Assembly (NCBI RefSeq): GCF_000520815.1 | Contig: NZ_ASRY01000186.1 | Span: forward strand, 1 to 64,000 | Direction: 5' to 3' | DNA: 64,000 bases | From: Paenibacillus maysiensis | Lineage (GTDB): Bacteria > Bacillota > Bacilli > Paenibacillales > Paenibacillaceae | Shown: positions 1 to 8,397 of the stretch, piece after piece | How the letters are laid out: each line of letters starts with the position of its first letter | How positions within the stretch are numbered: position 1 is the first letter of the stretch | The notes under the pieces: generated by a model | Databases searched by the model: none | Told to the model about the DNA's origin: nothing | Seen by the model: the letters and a program-made list of their open reading frames with translations, nothing else | Translations under genes and position numbers: made by a program

Positions 1-2
1 AC

Positions 3-1199
3 CGTACAGATGATGCCCGACTGACGATTGAGGTCATGAAGGAGGCCGTTGCGCGAGGAGCTTTGGCTGTAAACTACGCCAAGGCCGACAAGCTGCTGTA
101 TGATGACGGACGAATCAGCGGCGCAAGCGTAACGGATCGGGTAACGGGGCAGTCTCATGAAATCCGGGCTTCGCTGGTTATTAACGCCGCCGGACCGTGG
201 GTGGATACGCTGCGGGAGATGGATCGGTCCAAAGAAGGCAAGGTGCTTCGCCTGACCAAAGGTGTCCATCTGGTGTTCGATGCCAAGCGATTCCCGCTCA
301 GACAGGCCGTTTATTTTGATACACCGGATGGACGGATGGTATTCGCCATTCCTCGTGACGGGAAGACGTACGCAGGTACGACCGACACGGTATATGAAGG
401 GGATACAGCCCATCCCCGAATGACCGCCGAAGACCGGACCTATGTACTTCAAGCGATCAACGGCATGTTCCCTGAGGTGAAGCTGTCCGTCAAGGATGTG
501 GAATCGAGCTGGGCTGGTGTGCGGCCGCTCATTTATGAGGATGGCAAGAGCCCTTCGGAAATTTCACGCAAGGATGAAATTTGGGAATCCCGCTCGGGCC
601 TGATCACGATTGCGGGCGGTAAGCTGACAGGCTACCGGAAAATGTCCGAGCTGGTTGTAGACCGCGCGGTACGGGAGCTGGGCCGCTTGCATGGGCAGAG
701 CTTCCGGGCATGCCGCACCAGGCACATCCCGATCTCGGGCGGCAGCGTAGGCGGCTCCGCTGGTTGGGAAGCCTTCGTGAGCGGGCAAGCGGTAGCGGGT
801 GCTGCGCTCGGGTTGCCGCCAGAAACCGCAAGGGCGTGGGTCACCCGATACGGCTCCAATGCGGAGCGGCTGTTTGCCATTGCGGCTCGCAGCATGAAGG
901 AGGCCAGCGAGACGGAAGCCGCACTGCCCGTGGAAGTGCGTGTCCCGCTCCTGTATGCCATGGAGCAGGAAATGACGGTGACACCGTCTGATTTTTTCAT
1001 ACGCCGAACCGGGGCGTTGTTCTTTCAGATTGACGGGGTGAAGCGCTGGAAGCAGCCCGTCATTGCGCTGATGTCTGAGCATGCAGGCTGGAGCGCCGCG
1101 CAAGAGCGCCAATATGCGGCAGAGCTGGACGCTTATTTATGTGAAGCTGTGACGCCTGTTGAGGCAGATGAGAAATCCGGCGCTGTTAAAGCGATCTGA
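3..1199 (+). CDS. glpD: Aerobic glycerol-3-phosphate dehydrogenase, 5'-truncated by window edge
   Basis: This is the C-terminal two thirds or more of the membrane-associated FAD enzyme that oxidises glycerol-3-phosphate to dihydroxyacetone phosphate and feeds electrons to the quinone pool. The frame is already open at the first bases (RTDDARLTIEVMKEAV), a typical internal GlpD stretch, so the true start lies upstream of the window. Visible family signatures are INAAGPWVD, the TKGVHLVFDA segment, AIPRDGKTYAGTTDT, SWAGVRPL and ITIAGGKLTGYRKM, followed by the C-terminal helical domain. The reading frame is intact to its stop. A perfect 38-bp palindrome follows the gene and probably ends transcription. 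Family identity is read from the motifs; regulation upstream cannot be seen. Confidence 0.95.
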   Translation, partial: RTDDARLTIEVMKEAVARGALAVNYAKADKLLYDDGRISGASVTDRVTGQSHEIRASLVINAAGPWVDTLREMDRSKEGKVLRLTKGVHLVFDAKRFPLRQAVYFDTPDGRMVFAIPRDGKTYAGTTDTVYEGDTAHPRMTAEDRTYVLQAINGMFPEVKLSVKDVESSWAGVRPLIYEDGKSPSEISRKDEIWESRSGLITIAGGKLTGYRKMSELVVDRAVRELGRLHGQSFRACRTRHIPISGGSVGGSAGWEAFVSGQAVAGAALGLPPETARAWVTRYGSNAERLFAIAARSMKEASETEAALPVEVRVPLLYAMEQEMTVTPSDFFIRRTGALFFQIDGVKRWKQPVIALMSEHAGWSAAQERQYAAELDAYLCEAVTPVEADEKSGAVKAI

Positions 1200-1240
1200 T
1201 GGCAGCGAGAGATGAGGGGGCCTTGCTCCCGAATAGGCGA

Positions 1241-1284
1241 AGAACCTCCATTCCACTAGCTAGTGGAATGGAGGTTCTTTGTTT
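1241..1284 (+). terminator. Perfect 38-bp palindrome, terminator of glpD
   Basis: Positions 1241-1278 form a perfect inverted repeat without a spacer (AGAACCTCCATTCCACTAGC and its complement), followed by TTTGTTTTG. It sits between glpD and the converging cidB gene. The T-rich side favours plus-strand termination. Confidence 0.85.
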
Positions 1285-1298
1285 TGTATATGAAGAAC

Positions 1299-1976
1299 TC
1301 ACAGCATCAAGTGGAACAGGAACGGCGCAGCCGCCAAGGTAAAGAGAGCGGCGAGCACCATAGAGATGCTGGAAATAGTGCCCGTCAGCGAACTGAACTC
1401 GAACGCTTTGGAAGTACCCGTACCATGAGCGCCGGTACCGAGCAGTACACCGCGCGAAACTTCATTTTCGATACGGAACAGCTTAACGATCATCGGACCG
1501 ATAATGAGACCGCTCAATCCGGTCAATATAACGAACACAGCCGTGACCGTCGGATTACCGCCAATCGTTTGTGAAACATTCATGGCAATCGGTGTCGTAA
1601 TGGAGCGAGGAATCAGGCTGCTCATCAGCGAGGAATCCAGATGCATCCATTTGGCGAGTACCATGGAGGATACTACGGCTACGACTGAACCAGACAGCAC
1701 GCTAAGTACAATTTGGGCCGCATGTTTTTTCAGCACAGGGAAATATCGGTATAAAGGGACGGCAAATGCAATCGTGGCTGGTTGGAGCAGCGTGGAGAGC
1801 AAATGGGCACCCGAGTTATAGGAACGGTAATTTACACCCGAAAGCGTTAAAATTAAAATAATAATGATCGGTGTAATGAGTAGTGGAGACATATATACCT
1901 TGGGCAGTGTACGGTACATGCGTTTGGCCATCCAGTAAATAGCGAGCGTCAATACAATACATAGAAGTCCGGTCAT
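1299..1976 (-). CDS. cidB: CidB/LrgB-family membrane protein
   Basis: A 225-residue LrgB/CidB family protein, partner of the holin-like CidA. Members affect murein hydrolase export or control, cell lysis and overflow metabolism; the precise activity is debated. The sequence is almost entirely hydrophobic with several predicted membrane segments and carries family stretches such as SLIPRSITTPIAM, IGGNPTVTA and GTGAHGTGTSKAFE. I placed the start at the ATG preceded by AAAGGAG at proper spacing. The start overlaps the cidA stop by four bases (ATGA), so the two are translationally coupled. It converges on glpD across the palindromic terminator. Confidence 0.9.
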   Translation of the reverse strand: MTGLLCIVLTLAIYWMAKRMYRTLPKVYMSPLLITPIIIILILTLSGVNYRSYNSGAHLLSTLLQPATIAFAVPLYRYFPVLKKHAAQIVLSVLSGSVVAVVSSMVLAKWMHLDSSLMSSLIPRSITTPIAMNVSQTIGGNPTVTAVFVILTGLSGLIIGPMIVKLFRIENEVSRGVLLGTGAHGTGTSKAFEFSSLTGTISSISMVLAALFTLAAAPFLFHLML

Positions 1977-2344
1977 GAGGATTTGTGCTCCTTTCGTTTG
2001 CCGAGCAGACTGGCGATCATGCCCGTGCAGGCCATCACGAGAAAGGTACCGAGCAGTACGACCAGCATAATGCTCATACCATCGTGCTCCAGCATCGGCC
2101 AATAATTCATAACGCCGACAGCGGAGGGAATAAAGAATAATAGCAGCTCGGCCAGCAGCCAGTTTGCGCCGATCTCAATCCAGCTTAGGCGGATCACGCC
2201 CGTTTGCAGCAGAATAAAGAGAATCAGCATGCCGATAATGCTACCAGGTACAGGCAGGTGGAGCCAGGAGACCATCGCGTTCAGGATGAGCGAAAAGGCC
2301 ATCAGGACGGCGATCTGGAGGACACCGCGTATGAAGCTTTTCAT
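1973..2344 (-). CDS. cidA: CidA/LrgA-family holin-like protein
   Basis: A 123-residue holin-like membrane protein with about four hydrophobic segments, the usual size for CidA/LrgA. The family stretch LPVPGSIIGMLILF and the segment NWLLAELLLFFIPSAVGVM are diagnostic. The C-terminus is short and basic (GKRKEHKSS). An AGGAG ribosome binding site precedes the ATG. It is the first gene of the cidAB pair and is transcribed away from a LysR-type gene 131 bp upstream. In Bacillus the equivalent pair is controlled by a neighbouring LysR regulator, so the same wiring is inferred here. The name lrgA would be equally defensible on sequence alone. Confidence 0.9.
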   Translation of the reverse strand: MKSFIRGVLQIAVLMAFSLILNAMVSWLHLPVPGSIIGMLILFILLQTGVIRLSWIEIGANWLLAELLLFFIPSAVGVMNYWPMLEHDGMSIMLVVLLGTFLVMACTGMIASLLGKRKEHKSS

Positions 2345-2475
2345 ATATAATGGCTCCTATCTATGAGTTTCGTTATTTTCAAACTGTAATGAAATTTTAC
2401 ATCACAAGCTTTCATGAGTAAAATGCATATAAAGAATGTGATGTATTCCGTTTATCTATGGAAGAAGGTGATAGG

Positions 2476-3375
2476 ATGGATATTCGACATTTGCAGTATT
2501 TTTTGGAGGTCGCGCGCTTGCGCAGCTTTACGAAGGCGGCCCAGAGCATGTTTATTACACAGCCGACGATCAGCAAAACGATTAAAAGTCTGGAGGATGA
2601 ATTGGGTGTCGCATTGTTTGACCGGATCGGCAAAAGAATCGAGCTGACGGACGCGGGGAAGGTGATTGAGCTTCAGGCACAAGCAATTGTGAAATCCTTC
2701 CAGAGCTTGTCCTCCGAGCTGAGTGATTTGATGAACCTGAAAAAAGGGCATATCCGTATCGGCCTGCCCCCCATGGTCGGATCGAGCTTTTTTCCGCGTG
2801 TCATTGGGGAATTTCACAAGGCATATCCCGATGTGACCATTCAGCTATTTGAGGATGGGGCGAAAAAAGTAGAGCAGGACGTAGGCGCGGGTGCATTGGA
2901 TATCGGCGTAATTGTGTTGCCGCCGAGTGGGGACATATTCGAGACGTTTCTGTTCGTGGAGGAAAAGCTGAATTTGCTGGTTCACCCTACGCATGCACTG
3001 GCAGAGCGTACAGAGGTACCGCTGGCAGCGCTGGCGGAGGAATCGTTTGTGCTGTTCCGCGAGGATTTTACATTGCATGACCGTATTATTGCAGAGTGTG
3101 TCCGGGCTGGCTTCCAGCCGCGAGTCGTCTATGAAAGCTCACAATGGGATCTGATCAGCGAAATGGTTGCTGCGAACTTGGGGATAGCGCTGCTGCCGGA
3201 AGCGATTTGCCGTGACCTTGATTCCGAACGATTACGTGTTATTCCACTCGTTGATCCCGTCATTCCCTGGCATCTAGGGATGATCTGGCGAAAGGATCGG
3301 TATCTGTCCTTTGCCGCCAGAGAATGGATTACGTTTACGCAGGAGCTACTGCGGACGCAGTACGGAAGAAAGTAG
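2476..3375 (+). CDS. cidR: LysR-type regulator, CidR-like
   Basis: A 299-residue LysR-family transcription regulator. The N-terminal winged helix-turn-helix is clear (MDIRHLQYFLEVARLRSFTK, then TISKTIKSLEDELG and LFDRIGKRIELTDAG), followed by the periplasmic-binding-like effector domain from about residue 90. I prefer the ATG at this position because residues from here match the canonical LysR start; an upstream in-frame ATG would add six residues. It is divergent from cidAB, the arrangement of Bacillus ywbI/cidR and Staphylococcus cidR, which activate cid genes under acetate or overflow metabolism. Ligand and target are inferred from this layout, not from binding residues. Confidence 0.85.
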   Translation: MDIRHLQYFLEVARLRSFTKAAQSMFITQPTISKTIKSLEDELGVALFDRIGKRIELTDAGKVIELQAQAIVKSFQSLSSELSDLMNLKKGHIRIGLPPMVGSSFFPRVIGEFHKAYPDVTIQLFEDGAKKVEQDVGAGALDIGVIVLPPSGDIFETFLFVEEKLNLLVHPTHALAERTEVPLAALAEESFVLFREDFTLHDRIIAECVRAGFQPRVVYESSQWDLISEMVAANLGIALLPEAICRDLDSERLRVIPLVDPVIPWHLGMIWRKDRYLSFAAREWITFTQELLRTQYGRK

Positions 3376-3432
3376 TGTCCTACCGGAAAGTTAACGTGTA
3401 CAGGTATGGGAGTGGGATACGATGCTATGTAC

Positions 3433-3457
3433 AAAAAAAGCTGCCCTTACGGGCAGC
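3433..3457 (-). terminator. Intrinsic terminator of the Spo0E-like gene
   Basis: GCTGCCC, loop, GGGCAGC at 3440-3457 with a seven-base T run on the minus strand. It lies 18 bp past the stop of the minus-strand gene. Confidence 0.85.
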
Positions 3458-3474
3458 GGTGTAGCTTTCTTCTA

Positions 3475-3687
3475 TTAATGTGCCTGATTGCTACCATTTA
3501 TCGCACGCTTGGTGTGGAGATACTTGTCCATAATTCGGTCAAGCCTAGAGGATTTGTCCAATACACGTTCATCCCTTAATCCATGTAAGGTTGCCATACG
3601 ATTTAGTTCGCGGCGTTCTTTTTCCATGAGTTTTTCCAATTGTTCGAGGTTCAAAAAGCCCACCCCCCCATGTAGATTGTAAGGCAT
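3475..3687 (-). CDS. Spo0E-like aspartyl-phosphate phosphatase
   Basis: A 70-residue protein of the Spo0E family, small helical-hairpin phosphatases that dephosphorylate Spo0A~P or related response regulators and delay sporulation. The defining motif is present as SSRLDRIMDKYL (family pattern S-x-x-L-D-x-x-I/V). The N-terminal part holds the first amphipathic helix (LEQLEKLMEKERRELNRMA). The ATG is preceded by GAGGAG at ideal spacing and the gene ends before a strong terminator, so it is monocistronic. A second member lies about 4.7 kb away. Which regulator it acts on cannot be read from the sequence. Confidence 0.88.
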   Translation of the reverse strand: MPYNLHGGVGFLNLEQLEKLMEKERRELNRMATLHGLRDERVLDKSSRLDRIMDKYLHTKRAINGSNQAH

Positions 3688-3789
3688 GTCTCCTCTAGCG
3701 GCAGAAGGTTTTCTAATACGATTCTTATTTCCATTTTACCACTTTTTATTAACAATAATCCAGCTTTCCTGACATTTAGCGACTTATAA

Positions 3790-3882
3790 TTATCGTTTTG
3801 CTATTTCTACCCGATTGCGTCCTGAATGTTTTGCTTCATTTAGAGCTAAAAGCCCTATTTCTATATTTCGGAAAAAAGAGGT
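3790..3882 (-). pseudogene. 3' remnant of a GGDEF-domain gene
   Basis: On the minus strand, about 27 codons end in LLALNEAKHSGRNRVEIAKR and a stop. This is the characteristic last helix and strand of a diguanylate cyclase domain (usual form ALYEAKxxGRNRV). No GGDEF motif or any other part of the domain lies upstream within the 180 bp before the helicase gene, so this is only the tail of a lost gene. The intact diguanylate cyclase at 43425-44540 ends in the closely similar ALYEAKNTGRNRV. Confidence 0.7.
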
Positions 3883-3963
3883 CATGAGTGAATACCAGTT
3901 AGATGACAAACAATCCTTTTGCCTCTTACGTTTCGTCTGTCTACGTGATACAGTGAAAGGACT

Positions 3964-6330
3964 ATGACCGGAACGGGTGATCGTATGAAGGAACCAATTA
4001 ACATATCGGTGCGACCCCTTGTGGAATATGTGCATCGGAGCGGCAGCATTCACGGTGGTTTCCGCTCGAACAGCAGCATGTTGGAAGGAACACGCGTGCA
4101 CCAGCTTATCCAAAAAAGCTATAAGGAGCATGACCGCAAAGAGGTACATCTGCGCACAGAAATTCTATATGAGGATGCCCTATTTATCGTTGAGGGCCGC
4201 TGTGATGGACTGATTGAGCTGGACGGCATATGGACGGTTGATGAAATCAAATCGGTCTCCATTCCTCTCGAAGATATACCGGGGGATGGTCAACCTGTGC
4301 ATTGGGCACAAGCGTTTCTGTACGCCTATATGATTGCCCGCGAAGAGCAGCGCAATTCCATGCAGGCCCAGCTTACTTATGTACAGGCACACAGCGGAGA
4401 AATTCGGCGGTTCAGACAAGAGTTATCCTTTGCAGAGCTGGAGACCTTTGCGCTGAGGATGGTCGAGGGTTATGCGCCGTATGCTTTCCTGTTAAGAGCA
4501 CATGCGGAGAAACGGGATGCCAGCATTGCAACACTGGCCTTTCCCTTTGATACATATCGTTCAGGCCAGCGGCCTCTGACGGGTTCGGTGTACAAGACGA
4601 TTGCAGAAGGGGTCAATCTGTTTGCCAAAGCGCCTACGGGTATCGGTAAAACGGTATCCACCCTGTTTCCTGCGATCAAGGCCATCGGTGAAGGGCTGGC
4701 TAGCCGTGTGTATTATGTGACTGCCCGCACCACGACCCGCGCAGCAGCAGAAGAAGCGTATGCCAAAATGCAGGCCCAAGGGCTGCATATGCATGTAGTA
4801 ACCTTGACGGCGAAGGATAAAATCTGCTTCAAGGAAGAAAATGATTGCGATGCCGGATCATGCAGCATGTGCGAGGGATATTACGACCGGATCAACGGTG
4901 CGGTGTCCGATATTTTGGCGAACGAGACGTTGATGACCCGAGCGGTGATCGAGTATTATGCACGCAAGCACAGGGTATGTCCCTTTGAATTTTCGCTGGA
5001 TGTGGCGTATGCCTCGGATGGTATAATCAGTGACTATAATTATGTTTTTGATCCGCGTATTTCCCTGAAAAGACTCTTGGAGGAGCACAAGCGAAAAGGT
5101 GTTGTGCTGGTGGATGAAGCGCATAATCTGGTGGAACGCGGCCGAGATATGTTTTCGGCGGAAGTGTTGAAATCGTCTTTTTTGGAATTGAAAAAAGAAT
5201 TCAAGCTGCTAAGCCCGGAGATTGCCGGGGCGGCTAGTGCAGTTAACGCGTATATGATTGCGTTGCGCAAGCTGTACGCGGATACGGGAAAAGCAGTGAA
5301 TACGGAGGCGCCGCATGAGGTGCTGGAGCTGCTGGCACCTTTTGTAGAGGCAGCCGAACGTGAGCTGTTAATTGGCGTTGGTAGTACGAGCAGCTCAGGA
5401 GCAGCCTATACCTTGCTGTTGGATGCGTATTTTGCCGCTCAAAATATGCTGCGGATTGCAGCTTTGTACGATGAACGCTACGTTACCTATATCGAGGCGG
5501 GACGCAGTGAAGTGCGGGTCAAGCTGTTCTGCCTGAATCCTTCGCATTTGCTGGGTCAGGCTGTGAAGGGCTATCGCTCGGCGATTTATTTTTCTGCGAC
5601 GTTGACGCCGCTTGCGTATTACCGGGACATGCTGGGAGCGAGGGAAGAAGATTACACGTTGCAGGTTCCTTCCCCTTTTCATCAGGAGCAATGGGATGTA
5701 CGCCTGTTGCCGCTCTCTATTCGTTATCGGGATCGTGAACGCTCGAAGGGGGCGATTGCAGATATGCTGGCGGGATTGGCTGAGGAGCGTAAAGGGAATA
5801 TGCTCGTGTATTTCCCTTCCTATCCGTATCTGCGAGAGGTGTATGAGGAATTTATGGCCCGGGGCGTGTCGGCGGATACGCTGGTACAAAGTCCAGGCAT
5901 GACCGAACCGGAGCGGGATCACTTTCTGGAGGCTTTTCAGCCGGGGCAAGAGCGTACCCTGCTCGGCTTTGCCGTACTGGGGGGCGTGTTTGCCGAAGGA
6001 GTTGATCTGCCGGGTGATCGTTTGAATGGAGTCGTAGTGGTTGGTGTCGGATTGCCGCAAATTGGTGCAGAACGGGATGTGCTGCGAGATTATTTTTCGG
6101 AACAGGGACGGAATGGATTCAACTATGCGTATGTGTATCCTGGGATGAACAAGGTTCTTCAGGCAGGGGGCAGGCTTATCCGCACAGAGCATGATGAAGG
6201 CTTGCTGGTACTGGTAGATGATCGGTTTGCCAAGGAGCCGTATGCTTCTTTGCTGCCGGAGGAATGGAAGAACTATCGTTTGACAGAACAAGCGGGATCA
6301 GGGAAGGAATGGACAGGCTATGAATTTTAA
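3964..6330 (+). CDS. DinG/XPD-type DNA helicase with N-terminal nuclease-like domain
   Basis: A 788-residue superfamily 2 helicase of the iron-sulfur DinG/XPD group. Walker A is KAPTGIGKT (about residue 221) and the DEAH box is VDEAHN. A cysteine cluster at residues 288, 295, 300 and 303, with a further Cys at about 339, fits the Fe-S domain. The first 180 residues look like a PD-(D/E)XK nuclease (GRCDGLIE, then VDEIKSV), a fusion known in some Firmicute DinG-like proteins. The C-terminal RecA fold contains YFSATLTP, VYFPSYPYL and QAGGRLIRTEHDEG. Expected role is unwinding 5'-tailed or damaged DNA during repair. Ribosome binding sites are weak; an ATG at 3985 is an alternative start. It overlaps the following marR gene. 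Confidence 0.88.
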   Translation: MTGTGDRMKEPINISVRPLVEYVHRSGSIHGGFRSNSSMLEGTRVHQLIQKSYKEHDRKEVHLRTEILYEDALFIVEGRCDGLIELDGIWTVDEIKSVSIPLEDIPGDGQPVHWAQAFLYAYMIAREEQRNSMQAQLTYVQAHSGEIRRFRQELSFAELETFALRMVEGYAPYAFLLRAHAEKRDASIATLAFPFDTYRSGQRPLTGSVYKTIAEGVNLFAKAPTGIGKTVSTLFPAIKAIGEGLASRVYYVTARTTTRAAAEEAYAKMQAQGLHMHVVTLTAKDKICFKEENDCDAGSCSMCEGYYDRINGAVSDILANETLMTRAVIEYYARKHRVCPFEFSLDVAYASDGIISDYNYVFDPRISLKRLLEEHKRKGVVLVDEAHNLVERGRDMFSAEVLKSSFLELKKEFKLLSPEIAGAASAVNAYMIALRKLYADTGKAVNTEAPHEVLELLAPFVEAAERELLIGVGSTSSSGAAYTLLLDAYFAAQNMLRIAALYDERYVTYIEAGRSEVRVKLFCLNPSHLLGQAVKGYRSAIYFSATLTPLAYYRDMLGAREEDYTLQVPSPFHQEQWDVRLLPLSIRYRDRERSKGAIADMLAGLAEERKGNMLVYFPSYPYLREVYEEFMARGVSADTLVQSPGMTEPERDHFLEAFQPGQERTLLGFAVLGGVFAEGVDLPGDRLNGVVVVGVGLPQIGAERDVLRDYFSEQGRNGFNYAYVYPGMNKVLQAGGRLIRTEHDEGLLVLVDDRFAKEPYASLLPEEWKNYRLTEQAGSGKEWTGYEF

Positions 6331-6829
6331 TTTTCATAATGACTCTATACGCGGGGTGCTGCGTAGTTTTGGGCAAGAGGAAGCAGAAGTAAACAATATG
6401 GAGACTTTTGTGACATTTGCGCGTTTGGCTAACGATATTTTCAGAGAAATGGATACGGATTTGGCCAAGCTGGGTGCCTCTCAGGGCCGGATTATTGTAC
6501 TTAGCCTGTTGCATTGTCATGCGCCGCATCGGATGACACCATCAGAGCTGGCAGAAAAGGCCGATGTAACGAGGGGGACCATGACGGGGCTAATCGACGG
6601 TCTGGAGCGGGATGGCATGATTGAACGGGTGGCTCACGAGAGCGATGGACGAATGGTCACGGTCGGACTAAAGGAGGCCGGACGGAAGCTGCTGGTAACA
6701 GTGGTTCCTTATTATACGAAGCTGATCCAGGCATGTATGGCCGAGTTTACGACTCAGGAACATGAGATGATGAAGGGCTTGCTAAGGAAAATGAAAAGCG
6801 GTTTTGAGCGGTCCTTGCCGAAAAGCTGA
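6320..6829 (+). CDS. MarR-family transcription regulator
   Basis: A 169-residue winged-helix regulator of the MarR family. The central motif MTPSELAEKADVTRGTMTGL is the recognition helix region and is followed by the wing (IERVAHESDGRMVTVGLKEAG). The chosen ATG overlaps the helicase stop by 11 bp and has GGAAGGAA upstream; an internal ATG at 6398 is possible. Its coupling to the helicase suggests a shared transcript. MarR proteins usually respond to phenolic compounds, oxidants or antibiotics, but no ligand is evident here and no operator was recognised. Confidence 0.87.
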   Translation: MNFNFHNDSIRGVLRSFGQEEAEVNNMETFVTFARLANDIFREMDTDLAKLGASQGRIIVLSLLHCHAPHRMTPSELAEKADVTRGTMTGLIDGLERDGMIERVAHESDGRMVTVGLKEAGRKLLVTVVPYYTKLIQACMAEFTTQEHEMMKGLLRKMKSGFERSLPKS

Positions 6830-6866
6830 GTTCCTGATTTTAGGGATAAGGGATAGGAGGGCCACG

Positions 6867-7301
6867 CTGAATGCATCCCATTACAAGGAGTCTGCTTTTA
6901 CCAATTGCCTGTTTACCAGTGCAAATCTGTTTGTGGCCCGGTTTGATAACTGCAAGCTGGTAGGCTCAGATTTCGCAGGGGCGAATATGGATGGTATCAC
7001 GATTACAGGCAGAGATTGGTCTTATACGAATTTGCGTCATGCAGATTTAAGAAAACAGGATTTGCGAAAAATACGATTCAAGGAAGCTGACTTATCCGAA
7101 TGTAATCTGGAAAAGGCAGATTTGCGGGAAGCGGATCTTACCCGGGTAAGGCTGCACCGGGCGCAGCTTCAAGGAACGGATCTGCGCGGCGCGAAGATGG
7201 ATGGCGTGAATTTCAAAGATTTGAATATCACCGGAGCTAGGCTCGACATACAGCAGGCGGTAGCCGTGGCCCGATCCTATGGAGCCAAGGTGGGAGACTA
7301 A
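6867..7301 (+). CDS. Pentapeptide-repeat protein, likely non-AUG start
   Basis: About 145 residues of tandem pentapeptide repeats (A-D/N-L-x-x), for example ANLFVARFD, ADLRKQDLRKIRF, ADLSECNLEKADLREADL and TDLRGAKMDGVNF, which fold into a right-handed quadrilateral beta-helix. Some such proteins mimic DNA and protect gyrase (Qnr type), but most have no known role and no gyrase-specific loops can be claimed here. The start is unusual. A perfect AGGAGG (6855-6860) is followed after six bases by an in-frame CTG at 6867, while the only nearby ATG (6871) is in the wrong frame. An in-frame upstream start at 6804 inside marR is the alternative. Confidence 0.8.
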   Translation: MNASHYKESAFTNCLFTSANLFVARFDNCKLVGSDFAGANMDGITITGRDWSYTNLRHADLRKQDLRKIRFKEADLSECNLEKADLREADLTRVRLHRAQLQGTDLRGAKMDGVNFKDLNITGARLDIQQAVAVARSYGAKVGD

Positions 7302-7386
7302 AAAGCACGAAGATTCGCAGGAGCTGGCGGCTTGCCCCGGGATATCCCCATGCTGGTTTAGGTTGAAAGTGATGTAGCTGTCGGGA

Positions 7387-7995
7387 CTAGGATTTGGGTA
7401 CCTGATCTTTATCGGGAGCGGGCAGCAGTGGGATCGCTGCTTCCAGGTTCCGGCCGGGCAATAGTTCAATTCCCGCAGGGTCCAAAGGCTGCTGCGGTAC
7501 GGTCCAATTGCGGGCAATATCCGCCGAAGCCTGCTGCTCTAGCAAACGCTTGGCTACTTCATAGCACTGTTCGACATGCCGATTGCCAATGGTGCGCATC
7601 GCGGTAAAGCCAATCGCGGCAGCCAGTCCTTGCCCCAGTAAGGGTACAAATTTGCTGACCTGCTTGGCGGCGATGCGAACGCCCATCTTTTGCAAAATTT
7701 GCACGATCACCTCGCGAGTAATGATTCGACCGATCAGCTTGCTACCGATCGAGGTGATAAAGCCATACACCATGGATTTTGTTTCCGCATCCAGACCGTT
7801 TAACTGTTTTTCGGATAATCCGAATTTCCCGTTAATGGCAGGCAGCAACTGCATCAGAATGCCAACATCGGCCAGAACGTCAGCCCCTGGAACTGGAACC
7901 AATACTGCTCCGCCCGAAGCCGTAGCCCTTTTCGTCACCATGGATCTGCATTCCTTGCGGATTTGCTCCAACTCTTCTATTGTTCGGGCTGTCAT
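7387..7995 (-). CDS. DUF697/YcjF-like membrane-associated protein
   Basis: A 202-residue protein resembling the DUF697 (YcjF/TIM-barrel-unrelated) family. It has VPVPGADVLADVGILMQLLP near residue 35, a hydrophobic segment around SIGSKLIGRIIT, and FVPLLGQGLAAAIGF followed by GNRHVEQCYEVAKRLLEQ. DUF697 proteins often accompany or are fused to small GTPases; none is adjacent here. The second of two close ATGs was chosen because AAGGAG lies eight bases before it and too close to the first. The C-terminal 35 residues are proline-rich and low in structure. Function unknown; the family call is by pattern only. Confidence 0.6.
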   Translation of the reverse strand: MTARTIEELEQIRKECRSMVTKRATASGGAVLVPVPGADVLADVGILMQLLPAINGKFGLSEKQLNGLDAETKSMVYGFITSIGSKLIGRIITREVIVQILQKMGVRIAAKQVSKFVPLLGQGLAAAIGFTAMRTIGNRHVEQCYEVAKRLLEQQASADIARNWTVPQQPLDPAGIELLPGRNLEAAIPLLPAPDKDQVPKS

Positions 7996-8086
7996 ATGCA
8001 TCTCTCCTTAGTACGCTTCCGAATGAGACTCATGCTTCTACTCTGTTATTACACACATTTGTACCTTTCTTAAGCACGAAGTAAAC

Positions 8087-8144
8087 AAAAAAATCCCTGC
8101 TCCAGCGGCAGAACCTGAGGATCAGGACCGGGACCGGACAGGGA
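8087..8144 (-). terminator. Probable terminator of the second Spo0E-like gene
   Basis: TCCCTG and CAGGGA enclose an inner CCTGA/TCAGG hairpin, and the minus strand continues into seven T residues. It lies about 70 bp past the stop of the minus-strand gene at 8212. Confidence 0.5.
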
Positions 8145-8211
8145 AATGGGTGCTTTATATGTTGAACTGACCCGAGAGGGGAAGGATGTATGGTGGGGAC
8201 AAAAAGAGGTA

Positions 8212-8397
8212 TTAGTTTCTCTTTTTTCTTTGCTGGTCAAGGACTACATAATGATCCAGACGTTGACTCAGCTCTACAATGGAAGGGTCGGTAAAGGCCG
8301 CATGTTGTGTTTTTGTAATAAGCTCTCTGCGCAATTCTTCAATGATGGCAAGCAAACCATCCCCGGATGCATTCAGATTGGATACTATAAGCTGCAC
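8212..8397 (-). CDS. Second Spo0E-like phosphatase
   Basis: A 61-residue Spo0E-family candidate with GTG start and GGAGG just upstream. The C-terminal half carries SIVELSQRLDHYVVLDQQ, matching the S-x-x-L-D pattern of Spo0A phosphatases; the first helix is GLLAIIEELRRELI. It is slightly shorter than the member at 3475-3687 and diverges outside the motif. It is transcribed away from the nucleoside hydrolase. Role in dephosphorylating Spo0A~P is inferred from the family only. Confidence 0.72.
   Translation of the reverse strand: MQLIVSNLNASGDGLLAIIEELRRELITKTQHAAFTDPSIVELSQRLDHYVVLDQQRKKRN

Noticed and set aside
1241-1278. The 38-bp palindrome as an operator or insertion-sequence end
   Set aside because: It follows glpD directly, is followed by a T-rich tract and lies between converging genes, all of which fit a terminator.
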